Part shown: positions 1 to 6,498 of the stretch, in pieces
How the letters are laid out: each line of letters starts with the position of its first letter
How positions within the stretch are numbered: position 1 is the stretch's first letter
Origin: a bacterium
GTDB lineage: Bacteria; Patescibacteriota; Patescibacteriia; JAACEG01
Length of the DNA stretch: 10,196 bases
Reading direction: 5' to 3'
NCBI GenBank assembly: GCA_027040785.1
Contig: JALULG010000035.1
Location: 5,022 to 15,217 of the forward strand
Translations under genes and position numbers: made by a program
Notes under the pieces: model-generated
The model's database searches: none
The model's input: the letters and a program-made list of their open reading frames with translations, nothing else
Told to the model about the DNA's origin: nothing

Positions 1-192
1 ATTACTGACTATTCTTTTTAATTTATATTTTTTTTCGTCAATTGAAGCGTACTTTGGCATTATTATTCTGATATCTACATCCCTTTTCTTTAAAGCTCTT
101 GGCAAACTGGAAGCCACATCCCCCAAACCACCCTCTTTTGCGAACGGCTTCACTTCGGCGGAAACCAATAAAATTTTATCTTTTTTAAACAT
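1..192 (-). CDS. Second glycogen/starch synthase (GT5), N-terminal fragment
   Basis: Only the first 64 codons are in the window; the gene continues off the left edge. The ATG is at 192-190. The product begins MFKKDKILLVSAEVKPFAKE and continues GGLGDVASSLPRALKKRDVDIRIIMPKYASI. This is the classic N-terminus of family GT5 glycogen/starch synthases, with the K-x-G-G-L-G-D-V loop that contacts the nucleotide-sugar donor (KEGGLGDV, residues 19-26) and the PxY segment near residue 50. Family members add glucose from ADP- or UDP-glucose to a growing alpha-1,4-glucan in the cytoplasm. It is the last visible gene of the operon, 6 nt after the PHP gene. The first gene of the same operon is also a GT5 enzyme, so two paralogues flank the cluster. 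This copy's KEGGLGDV looks closer to the usual KTGGLGDV consensus than the other copy's KTGGMADV. Donor specificity cannot be told from this fragment. Confidence 0.9.
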   Translation of the reverse strand, partial: MFKKDKILLVSAEVKPFAKEGGLGDVASSLPRALKKRDVDIRIIMPKYASIDEKKYKLKRIVSN

Positions 193-198
193 AAAAAA

Positions 199-1068
199 TT
201 ATTTAATTTTAATAATTCTGTTTATATTTTTCAACAACAAAGTATCTATGCTAAAATATTTCCAAGAACAATTAAGCCTGCTTTTAATCTTATCAAAACC
301 GTGAAAATCAGAACCGCCGCTAATAATAATATTTCGCCCTTTTAATATATGTTGATAATAAGAAATAGTATCCCAACTGTGATGAGGACTTAAAATTTCC
401 ACTCCGTCAATCAATTTTTCATCTATCATTTTCAACATTAATTCTTTTTTAATATGTTGTTTACTGGGATGAGCCAAAATGATTTGTCCGCCTATTTTTT
501 GATGCAATCTTTGCAACCTACTGATATCAACATAAGTTTCATTTAAAAAATATCTTTTTTTGTTTTTAAAATAATACCGAATAATCTCCCATTCATGAGG
601 AATATCGGTTTGCAAATCTTTTCTGATAATTTTTTCATTTTCAGGATTTTTTCTAATACTCCTAATTATCCCATTTATCGGAATATAATGATTATATTGA
701 CTTAAAATATTTTCAATATTAATATCAAAACCTTTTTCTTGCCAAAATTTTAATGCCTTTACAACGTTTTTATATCTTTTAATCTGTGTTTGTCTTAAAA
801 ATTTATGAAATTCCGGAGCGTCTTTGTCAAAATTATAAAATAAAAAATTCATCTTTTTGGAGCCGTAACGCACATAAAGCTCTATTCCGGCAATCGGCTT
901 AATTCTATTTTTTTTACAAGCTTTAAAAAATTCATCTAAACCGGCGACAGTATTATGATCGGTTAAAGCGGCCACTTTAACATTAAATTTTTTTAAAAAA
1001 GAAGCGAGTTGTGTCGGGGTCAAAGAACCATCGGAATAAGTGGAATGAAATTGGAGATCAATCAGCAT
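199..1068 (-). CDS. PHP-domain metal-dependent phosphoesterase
   Basis: This 289-residue protein has the usual length and motif order of the PHP superfamily (RNase AM/TrpH-like group). Visible metal-site motifs are DLQFHSTYSDG (residues 4-14), LTDHNT (35-40), GIEL (61-64), ILAHPSK (197-203) and GGSDFHG (251-257). Known relatives hydrolyse phosphate esters such as 3',5'-nucleotide bisphosphates or short RNAs, using two or three metal ions in the cytoplasm. The first His of the usual DLHxH motif is Gln here (Q6), while H8, D13, H38, E63, H200, D254 and H256 remain, so an active site is still plausible. The middle (about 65-190) holds the insertion typical of this group and is rich in Lys, Arg and aromatic residues. 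The gene starts 12 nt after the double kinase stop and ends 6 nt before the second GT5 gene, so it is almost surely cotranscribed. No Shine-Dalgarno is visible. Its substrate is unknown; a role on a sugar or nucleotide phosphate is inferred from context only. Confidence 0.88.
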   Translation of the reverse strand: MLIDLQFHSTYSDGSLTPTQLASFLKKFNVKVAALTDHNTVAGLDEFFKACKKNRIKPIAGIELYVRYGSKKMNFLFYNFDKDAPEFHKFLRQTQIKRYKNVVKALKFWQEKGFDINIENILSQYNHYIPINGIIRSIRKNPENEKIIRKDLQTDIPHEWEIIRYYFKNKKRYFLNETYVDISRLQRLHQKIGGQIILAHPSKQHIKKELMLKMIDEKLIDGVEILSPHHSWDTISYYQHILKGRNIIISGGSDFHGFDKIKSRLNCSWKYFSIDTLLLKNINRIIKIK

Positions 1069-1080
1069 AAATTAAATTTT

Positions 1081-2640
1081 TTAATTTTTAAAAAAATATA
1101 AAGGATCTTTTTCCAAATTTTTCAACCTTTTTTCCATTTTAAAAATATCCCAACGAATTAAAGCGATATCATCGTTTTTTAATTCTTTCTTTTTAAGTAA
1201 TTGCCCGATATTTTTTATTTTAGCAATTATAATATACAAATTCAATCTCTTATTTAAATCTTTTCTTTTTATTTTTTCATTATAATTCAAATAAAATTCC
1301 AAAAACAACAATCTATATTCATCTATATAAGTTCCCATTACCCCTCCATAATACATCTGAACCAAGAAATTACCCACATCTATCAAGGGATCATTTATTT
1401 CACAATCATCAAAATCAATAAATTTAATATTTTCCCCGTTAAAAATCAAATTTTCAATTTGAAAATCACCGTGTATCAAGCTCCTTTGTTTAAAAATATT
1501 GTTTTTAATTTCTTTTTTGGTTTTGAAAATTATTTTTCTGATCCGCTTTTTATAATCTTCCGGAGATTTTCTTAAATAAGCGTTCAAATCATCAAGGTAA
1601 AGAAAAACTCCCTCGTATTGCATTAGTTTGTTTCGAGAAATATTTTTTATATTAACTTTATGTAACATTGCCAAGTGTTCGGCTATCTTTTCTATTTTTA
1701 TTATTTTATCTTCATGAGACAATTCTTCTTTTTTTAGCAATTCACTGAAAGAAACCCCCTCCACGTTTTCGTAAAAAAATATTTGATATTTATCAAAATA
1801 ATTTAAAGGATTGGGAATAATTTCTTTTCCAAAAGAAGTATTCTTCCAAATGGTTTTTGTAGCCAAATATGATTTTTTGGCCATATTGTTATTTTTAAAA
1901 ATACGAATTTTGCCTATATATTTTTTTTCTTTATGACTATCTTTAAAAGAATATCTGGCAATAAAACGTTTGCTTAAATCTCCATATCTTTTATGAAAAA
2001 TTTTAATATCAAGATTTTTTATTTTCGTTTTTAATCCTAACTCTTTTTTGTTTTTTGCAAAAAAACATTTGACAAAATCTTTATCGGAAAACACCTCAAT
2101 AACATTATTTACACATTTCTTTTCATCTAAATAAGTTTCATCTAAGAAACAAACTAAAGCTTTTCGAAATTCTTTGATTATTTCCTTAATGGCTTTTTTA
2201 ATTTTATTTTCCAATTTATTTTTGGTTTCCAAGCTAATAACCTTCTTTTGAAAATCATCGTTTAAACCAATTAGAGAATCCTCCAAAGTTTGTAAAAATT
2301 TTCCTGTAAAAATCAAAACATTTAAACTAAAAAGTTTTTCCGAATTGTAAATTTTTTTTAAGGCCGTTTTTTTTAACAAAAATTGATGAACTTTGTCGTT
2401 CCAACTATTTAAATATAAACTAACAACATCGCTAAGCGGATTGCTCAAGGAAACATCGGTCCAATCAATAAAAGTAGTTTTGTTCTCATTGATATAAATA
2501 ATGTTTTTCGGATTCAAATCTCCATGAGAAAGAACTATTTTTTTGTTCAGTAAAACGGAATTATTTTTAATTATTTTTCGGGCGCAATCAATATCATCTT
2601 TGGAAAAATATTTACTACAAGTATCTTTAAAGTTTAAAAT
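1081..2640 (-). CDS. Tandem APH-fold kinase, downstream part (kinase 1 C-lobe + complete kinase 2)
   Basis: The frame is open from 2640 down to the TAA at 1083-1081. It has no credible start of its own: an automatic caller would take TTG at 2517, which lies inside the catalytic loop. The first about 40 codons (2640-2518) lead into HGDLNPKN and then FIDWTDVSLSNPLSDV, the catalytic loop and DxD-type metal segment of an aminoglycoside-phosphotransferase/choline-kinase fold. These complete the kinase whose N-lobe is encoded at 2634-3101. After a helical, Lys-rich linker comes a second kinase: a putative ATP-binding Lys in YIGKIRI, a helical middle, then HGDFQIEN and FIDFDDCEINDPLIDVGNF, followed by a basic helical C-terminus. 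The kinase signature is thus present twice. Such enzymes phosphorylate small molecules (aminoglycosides, choline, maltose, amino sugars). Lying between a GH57 gene and a GT5 gene, sugar phosphorylation like that of maltokinase is a reasonable guess but unproven. With one base restored upstream, the whole protein would be 673 residues, with HGD motifs near 193 and 544. Confidence 0.8.
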   Translation of the reverse strand: MLNFKDTCSKYFSKDDIDCARKIIKNNSVLLNKKIVLSHGDLNPKNIIYINENKTTFIDWTDVSLSNPLSDVVSLYLNSWNDKVHQFLLKKTALKKIYNSEKLFSLNVLIFTGKFLQTLEDSLIGLNDDFQKKVISLETKNKLENKIKKAIKEIIKEFRKALVCFLDETYLDEKKCVNNVIEVFSDKDFVKCFFAKNKKELGLKTKIKNLDIKIFHKRYGDLSKRFIARYSFKDSHKEKKYIGKIRIFKNNNMAKKSYLATKTIWKNTSFGKEIIPNPLNYFDKYQIFFYENVEGVSFSELLKKEELSHEDKIIKIEKIAEHLAMLHKVNIKNISRNKLMQYEGVFLYLDDLNAYLRKSPEDYKKRIRKIIFKTKKEIKNNIFKQRSLIHGDFQIENLIFNGENIKFIDFDDCEINDPLIDVGNFLVQMYYGGVMGTYIDEYRLLFLEFYLNYNEKIKRKDLNKRLNLYIIIAKIKNIGQLLKKKELKNDDIALIRWDIFKMEKRLKNLEKDPLYFFKN

Positions 2641-2643
2641 TTA
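2634..2643 (-). other. Frameshift junction in the double-kinase gene
   Basis: On the coding strand the upstream frame ends in GCT AAA TTT TAA, while the downstream frame opens directly after its own TAA at 2643-2641. The two frames are therefore jointly open over only a few bases, so a single indel restoring the gene must lie here. One extra T in the four-T run (2639-2636) would give K-F-L-N-F-K-D-T and a continuous 673-residue protein. An A7 run at 2655-2649 just upstream is a tempting slippery site, but a -1 shift there runs into TAA 2643-2641 and a +1 shift into a stop soon after, so it cannot by itself join the parts. Confidence 0.75.
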
Positions 2644-3101
2644 GCATCTTTTTTTCTTAATTTTATCGAATGATGAAATTTTTTAAAATACTCTGTTTGA
2701 GATTGTAAAAAATTAAGCAAATAAACAATTTTTTTAGGATAATAATTTTTCTTATTACGACTGCCGATTAAAAAATAATAGCCATTCAATGCTTGTCCGG
2801 ATAACATTTTATACAACAAAAATTCCGGTTTATTTTTAAAACTATAATCAATAATTTTATAAGGAAAAGATTTTAAACGTTTTTTTTCCAAAAATATATT
2901 AATTAAAATTTCATTTATAAATTCTCTTTTAAGCGCTTTGTCGTCTTTTTTTCTGATTTTCAAAATATAATTCTCGCCCTGCTCATCAACACATTGCCAA
3001 ACCAAAAAATCACCGCTGGTGCTCATAATATAAAGAGGTTTTAATTGATGTTTGTTTAAAATCTTTCTGAAAATTTCTTGAATTTTTTCTTCTTTTAGCA
3101 T
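2634..3101 (-). CDS. Tandem APH-fold kinase, upstream part (kinase 1 N-lobe), ends at a frameshift
   Basis: This 155-codon frame starts at ATG 3101-3099, only 3 nt after the GH57 stop, and ends at TAA 2636-2634. It looks like the N-lobe and hinge of an APH-fold kinase: a glycine/aspartate turn (TSGDFLVWQ, 28-36), a beta strand with the putative ATP-binding Lys (NYILKIRKK, K48), a following helix with a Glu (FINEI, E64) that could salt-bridge to it, then a hinge-like EFLLYKMLSGQAL (93-105). It has no HGD catalytic loop. That loop lies about 40 codons further on, in the frame open from 2640. The spacing from start to HGD, about 193 residues, matches a normal APH-fold kinase, so the two frames are best read as one gene with a one-base change. 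The protein as encoded would be an inactive half-domain unless frameshifting or a sequence error is involved. Confidence 0.75.
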   Translation of the reverse strand: MLKEEKIQEIFRKILNKHQLKPLYIMSTSGDFLVWQCVDEQGENYILKIRKKDDKALKREFINEILINIFLEKKRLKSFPYKIIDYSFKNKPEFLLYKMLSGQALNGYYFLIGSRNKKNYYPKKIVYLLNFLQSQTEYFKKFHHSIKLRKKDAKF

Positions 3102-3104
3102 AAA

Positions 3105-4262
3105 TTATTTTTTCCGATAATATTTTGTCCAATGTTTTTTCCAAACCAATCTGTTAATATCCAAATATAGTTTTTCCGCCTTTAATTTTTCCGTTACGGA
3201 AATATTTTCCAAGCTACGAATACTTCTGACCAAATCCTTCGCTCCAATAATAATTTGATCAGGATGCCAAGCCGGCAAACTCCACGAGCCAACATCTCCT
3301 TCACTGGCCCACCAATAAACGCAACTGGAAATACCTCTGTCCAAACGCCATCTTGCCCATTTATAGGCCTTATCTTTTCTGTTGTTCTCCACTGTTTTAA
3401 CGGCAAAATAAGTTAGTTCCCATAATTTTTTATGAATATTGTTTTTAGGGTTATTCCATAAATAGAGTGCTTCTCCTTTTTGAAATTTTTTTTCAGTGGT
3501 GTCCCAAGAGAGAATTTTTGGATTAACAAATTCTTTTTCTTTTCTAATTTTTAAAAAATCACTAACGGTTAAAACCGAAATATTTTTATTTTTAAGCGCC
3601 CAATAAAAATCCCCTTCAAAATCAATATGCCTATCTCCATAAAGTTCAGCGTCCGTTCCGGTAATTATTATTTTGTCTTTTCCTTTTTTACTCGTTTCTA
3701 AAACTTTTTTAGGAGGATAATCTTGAGAAAATTCTCTATTACGAAAAATAATTTCCAATCCCGAATTTTTATCAATATATTTTTTCTCATATTCAATCTT
3801 ACCAAAACGGCCGTTATAAGAAAGTTCATCTAAAATAATCCATTTAATGCCAATTTTTTTTAATTTTTGAGCGATTTTTTTATCATAAACCATTTCCGGA
3901 AAGAAAAATCCTTTTATTTTTATTTTTGGAAAAAATTTTTTATTTATCTGACGACTTAAATTAATTTGCCTTAACGCTTCCTCAAAAGGAATCAGAGCCA
4001 AAACAGGATGATAAGCGGCGCTTAAAACCAATTCAATCTTCCCTTTTAACGCCAACTTATTAATTTCTTTTATTAAATCAATATGCCCGAATTTTTCCAA
4101 ATGTTCCAATAAAGAAGCATTAACATTAATTGTAATTTTAGCCCTTCTATTTTCTTTTAAAATTTTTATTATAAAAGAATAGCTGTTTTTAACAACTTCA
4201 TCAATGGTCTCTTTTCCCATACTGGGAGGTTGATAAAAATGTAAAAAATTCACCCAAATCAT
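3105..4262 (-). CDS. Glycoside hydrolase family 57 (alpha-glucan hydrolase/transferase)
   Basis: This 385-residue, signal-less protein shows the GH57 motifs in order: HFYQPP (8-13), the SAAYHPVLALIP segment (81-92), GFFFPE (118-123) whose E123 fits the catalytic nucleophile, and TGTDAELYGDRH (201-212) whose D204 fits the acid/base. A Trp-rich C-terminal helical region follows (ARWRLDRG, VYWWASEGDVGSWSLPAWHP, 303-333), as in many GH57 proteins. The family includes alpha-amylases, 4-alpha-glucanotransferases, branching enzymes and amylopullulanases, all acting on alpha-glucans with retention. At 385 residues it is a compact catalytic module without extra domains, and the exact activity cannot be assigned. 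It is cytoplasmic by absence of a signal peptide. Its ATG (4262-4260) overlaps the TGA of the upstream synthase gene in an ATGA, which suggests translational coupling. The kinase gene follows after 3 nt. Confidence 0.92.
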   Translation of the reverse strand: MIWVNFLHFYQPPSMGKETIDEVVKNSYSFIIKILKENRRAKITINVNASLLEHLEKFGHIDLIKEINKLALKGKIELVLSAAYHPVLALIPFEEALRQINLSRQINKKFFPKIKIKGFFFPEMVYDKKIAQKLKKIGIKWIILDELSYNGRFGKIEYEKKYIDKNSGLEIIFRNREFSQDYPPKKVLETSKKGKDKIIITGTDAELYGDRHIDFEGDFYWALKNKNISVLTVSDFLKIRKEKEFVNPKILSWDTTEKKFQKGEALYLWNNPKNNIHKKLWELTYFAVKTVENNRKDKAYKWARWRLDRGISSCVYWWASEGDVGSWSLPAWHPDQIIIGAKDLVRSIRSLENISVTEKLKAEKLYLDINRLVWKKHWTKYYRKK

Positions 4263-5752
4263 AAATTATTTTCTTGTTTTATAATTTCTTTTTTTATCTT
4301 TATAGCAATGTGATAAAGATCCAAATATTTCTTGGCGGGCAATTCCCAAGAAAAAGACAGTTTCATGCTCCGCCAAGTTAAATACTCCCAAGTATCCGGA
4401 TATTTATAATTTTCAACCGCCCTGGCAATAGCCACCAAAAACTCTTGATGATTATAAGAAGTAAAAACAAAACCGTTTCCCTGACGAGAACAAGGATTAA
4501 AATCAAAAATCGTATCTGATAAACCGCCGGTTTTATGAGCAATCGGAATACTGCCGTATCGCAAACTTTTCATTTGAGAAATACCGCAGGGCTCCAATCT
4601 GGAAGGCATTAAAAACATATCAGAAGCCGCGAACATTTTATTTTCCATATATTCCGGAAAACGCGGTTTTAAATAAATGGCTATTTTTTTCTTATGTTTT
4701 CTAACTTGTTTCTTAAAAAAATCAATATATTCTTTTGTTCCATATCTATCTCCGACAATAAGAATTTGCAATTTCATTTTCATTAAAGTATCAAAAATTT
4801 TCTTTAATAATTCAACACCCTTTTGCTCGGTTAAACGATTGGAAAATCCGATTAAAGGAATATTTTCCCCTTCCTCCAATTTTAATTCTCGTTGAAGAGC
4901 CAATTTGTTCTTCTTTTTATAACGCAAAGTGCTCCAATCATAACGATAATATATATCTTTATCGGTTTTCGGATTATGAACCCGATAATCAATGCCGTTA
5001 ATAATTCCGTAAAGGTGCTTTTTTCTTTTCTGCAACAACCTTTCCAGTCCTTGTCCGTATTTTTGGGTCAAAATCTCTTTAGCATGTCTTTCAGAAACGG
5101 TATTAATTACATCGGCGTTTATAATTCCTCTTTTGGTAAAATTAATATATTCTATTTTATCCGGACTGGTTGATGGCGCTCCCCTACCCGAATCTTTTTT
5201 TTCAGGAGGCACTTCCCACCAATTTTTCGGTCCTTGGAAAATAATGTTATGAATAGTAAAAACCGTAGCGGTCGATTTAAAAAATTTAGAACGCTTAACA
5301 AAACCCGGAACCAAACCGGCATGCCAATCATGGCAATGAATTATATCGGGAATATAATTTATATGTCGCAAAAATTGTAAAGACGCCAATTGAAAAAAAT
5401 AAAATCGCAAACCGTCAAAACCGGAACCGTAAATTTTGCGACTACCAAACATCTTATTATTACAAATAAAATAAACATCTGCGTTTTTAAAAAGTTTGGT
5501 TTTTTTAACGGCAAAACTGTATTTTTTATCATGAATTCTAATTACCAATTTTTTAACAACAGTTTCTTTTTCAAAATCTTTTTTCTTAATAAAACCATAA
5601 TAAGGGGAAAAAATCATTATCTTATGACCGAACTGAGATTGCTTTCTTGATAAAGCATTAACCACATCAGCCATTCCGCCTGTTTTGGAAAAAGGAGCGA
5701 TTTGCGAACTGATATGAACAATTCTTAATTTATTATTATTATTATTTGACAT
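4259..5752 (-). CDS. glgA: Glycogen/starch synthase, GT5 family
   Basis: A full-length GT5 enzyme of 497 residues, close to the usual 470-500. Motifs are KTGGMADV (23-30, donor-phosphate loop), HCHDWHAG (139-146), FTIHNIIFQG (165-174), INGID (251-255), the NRLTEQKG segment with R306 and K311 (305-312), and the C-terminal EPCGISQMKSLRYGSIPIAHKTGGLSDTI block (387-415) with the catalytic-site Glu and the GG near the nucleotide. It transfers glucose from a nucleotide sugar to the non-reducing end of an alpha-1,4-glucan in the cytoplasm; ADP- versus UDP-glucose cannot be decided here. A short Gly/Pro/Ser-rich insert (SGRGAPSTSPDK, 188-199) sits before the acceptor-side helix. The start at 5752-5750 is followed by a run of Asn codons (an AAT repeat) and has no clear Shine-Dalgarno. 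It is the first gene of the operon, behind a good promoter at 5798-5826, and ends in TGA overlapping the GH57 start. Confidence 0.95.
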   Translation of the reverse strand: MSNNNNNKLRIVHISSQIAPFSKTGGMADVVNALSRKQSQFGHKIMIFSPYYGFIKKKDFEKETVVKKLVIRIHDKKYSFAVKKTKLFKNADVYFICNNKMFGSRKIYGSGFDGLRFYFFQLASLQFLRHINYIPDIIHCHDWHAGLVPGFVKRSKFFKSTATVFTIHNIIFQGPKNWWEVPPEKKDSGRGAPSTSPDKIEYINFTKRGIINADVINTVSERHAKEILTQKYGQGLERLLQKRKKHLYGIINGIDYRVHNPKTDKDIYYRYDWSTLRYKKKNKLALQRELKLEEGENIPLIGFSNRLTEQKGVELLKKIFDTLMKMKLQILIVGDRYGTKEYIDFFKKQVRKHKKKIAIYLKPRFPEYMENKMFAASDMFLMPSRLEPCGISQMKSLRYGSIPIAHKTGGLSDTIFDFNPCSRQGNGFVFTSYNHQEFLVAIARAVENYKYPDTWEYLTWRSMKLSFSWELPAKKYLDLYHIAIKIKKEIIKQENNL

Positions 5753-5767
5753 ATATAAAAAAATTAA

Positions 5768-5782
5768 TCGTTCCCGAAACGA
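5768..5782 (-). promoter_or_regulatory. Short inverted repeat in the glgA leader
   Basis: TCGTT-CCCGA-AACGA gives perfect 5-bp arms around a 5-nt loop, the only GC-containing island in the 100 bp upstream of glgA. It lies between the predicted transcription start (about 5791) and the ATG, so it could be a small leader hairpin or an operator. The arms are short and there is no U-run after it, so function is uncertain. Confidence 0.35.
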
Positions 5783-5797
5783 ACTTAACTAATATAA

Positions 5798-5826
5798 ATA
5801 ATAATATATAAAAAATTTTTTGCCAA
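5798..5826 (-). promoter_or_regulatory. Predicted sigma70-type promoter of the glucan operon
   Basis: Reading the minus strand, TTGGCA (5826-5821, five of six to TTGACA) is followed after exactly 17 nt by TATTAT (5803-5798, five of six to TATAAT). Transcription would start near 5791, giving a leader of about 40 nt before glgA. The surroundings are so AT-rich that -10-like sequences are common, but the paired boxes with ideal spacing make this a good candidate. Confidence 0.6.
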
Positions 5827-5846
5827 ACAAAAACACCAAAAAAACC

Positions 5847-5875
5847 TTGACAAAAATCAAAAAATATGCCATTAT
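5847..5875 (+). promoter_or_regulatory. Predicted sigma70-type promoter of the 3D-domain gene
   Basis: A perfect TTGACA (5847-5852) is followed after 17 nt by CATTAT (5870-5875), four of six to TATAAT with the key second A and last T. TATATT at 5873-5878 is an alternative -10 but with a 20-nt spacer. The start would be near 5882, about 60 nt before the ATG at 5943. It is back to back with the glgA promoter: the two -35 boxes are 20 bp apart. Confidence 0.65.
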
Positions 5876-5893
5876 ATTGTTTAATTCAAAACC

Positions 5894-5926
5894 ATTCCTT
5901 ACATATTATATGTTAAGGAATTTTTT
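5894..5926 (+). terminator. Terminator-like hairpin in the 5' leader (possible attenuator)
   Basis: ATTCCTTACATA (5894-5905) pairs with TATGTTAAGGAAT (5909-5921) over 12 bp with a single bulged T (5913) and a TTA loop, followed by a T-run (5921-5926) and a further AT-rich tail. This is the shape of an intrinsic terminator read on the plus strand. It stands between the predicted promoter and the 3D-domain start codon, not after a gene. On the minus strand no T-run follows. Either it attenuates the downstream gene or it ends a very short transcript of about 45 nt. The stem is AT-rich and moderately stable. Confidence 0.6.
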
Positions 5927-5942
5927 ATTTTAAAGAAAATAT

Positions 5943-6464
5943 ATGTCTTTAAATTTTTTTTATCAAAGAAAAAAAAGATATAAAAAAATATTTACAACTA
6001 TCAATCTGATGATAGCGGTATCTTTATTTTTAAATTTTTCTTTTCCTTCACTGGGACTTGCCAAAAATAATCCCCCCAGAAAAAGAAAAAAATTTTTCAA
6101 AACTGAGATAAATCTTAAATATAAAGAGGTAATCAAATCAAACAAAATAACTAAAAAGAAAAAGAAAGAAAAAATCAAAGAAATTCGTTATATTTGGGTA
6201 ACCGCTTATTCAAGCACGCCTGATCAATGCGACAGCACTCCTTTTATTACCGCCAACGGAACTCACGTTCACGACGGAATAATAGCGGCAAATTTCCTTC
6301 CCTTTGGCACAAAAGTTCGCTTTCCGGAATATTCCAATAAGATATATATTGTAGCCGACCGAATGCATCCTCGCTTTCCAAATAGAGCCGATATTTGGAT
6401 GCCAACCAGACAAGCAGCGAAAAATTTTGGAATCAAAAAATTAAAAATGGAAATTTTAAAATAA
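5943..6464 (+). CDS. Exported 3D-domain protein (peptidoglycan lytic-transglycosylase-like)
   Basis: This 173-residue protein has a basic N-terminus, a hydrophobic segment (about 16-36) and a likely signal-peptidase site after SLGLA (residue 40), so it should be exported. A very Lys-rich stretch (about 41-80) could bind wall polymers or nucleic acid, or act as a spacer. The C-terminal 90 residues are a 3D domain, a double-psi beta-barrel named for three Asp: VTAYSSTPDQCDSTPFITANG (D97), PFGTKVRFPEY, IYIVADRM (D139) and RADIWMP (D150), then a final A-x-x-F-G-x-K. The family (MltA, RpfB/YabE-type and spore-cortex proteins) cleaves or remodels peptidoglycan glycan strands. All three Asp are present. 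No strong Shine-Dalgarno precedes the ATG. The gene is alone between its own promoter and a strong terminator. Confidence 0.85.
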   Translation: MSLNFFYQRKKRYKKIFTTINLMIAVSLFLNFSFPSLGLAKNNPPRKRKKFFKTEINLKYKEVIKSNKITKKKKKEKIKEIRYIWVTAYSSTPDQCDSTPFITANGTHVHDGIIAANFLPFGTKVRFPEYSNKIYIVADRMHPRFPNRADIWMPTRQAAKNFGIKKLKMEILK

Positions 6465-6470
6465 AATTTA

Positions 6471-6498
6471 AAACCTCCTTTCTTAGGAGGTTTTTTTT
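6471..6498. terminator. Bidirectional intrinsic terminator shared by convergent genes
   Basis: AAACCTCCT (6471-6479) pairs with AGGAGGTTT (6485-6493) around a TTCTT loop, followed by eight T (6491-6498) on the plus strand. It lies 6 nt after the 3D-domain stop. Read on the minus strand the same stem is followed by TTTTAAATTTTATTTT, so it can also end the small convergent gene. The TAA stop of that gene (6485-6483) lies in the loop region. Confidence 0.88.

Noticed and set aside
2515..2517. TTG at 2517 as start of a separate 478-residue kinase
   Set aside because: It lies inside the HGD-L-N-P-K-N catalytic loop; the three residues before it (HGD) are needed for the fold, so it cannot be a natural start.
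2649..2655. A7 run as a programmed frameshift site for the double kinase
   Set aside because: A -1 shift meets TAA at 2643-2641 and a +1 shift reaches a stop within a few codons, so neither connects to the downstream frame.
4259..4261. Alternative genetic code with UGA read as Gly
   Set aside because: glgA ends in TGA exactly at the GH57 start with a normal family length, no complete gene needs an internal TGA, and reading through adds only unrelated sequence with another TGA three codons on.
4677..5650. Plus-strand open frames opposite glgA (4677-4895, 4892-5173, 5390-5650)
   Set aside because: They lie wholly inside a well-conserved GT5 gene on the other strand, have no recognisable motif, ribosome site or promoter, and reflect the AT-rich composition.
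5882..5942. c-di-AMP or other known large riboswitch before the 3D-domain gene
   Set aside because: Only about 60 nt lie between the predicted start and the ATG, mostly one simple hairpin, far too short for the known classes.
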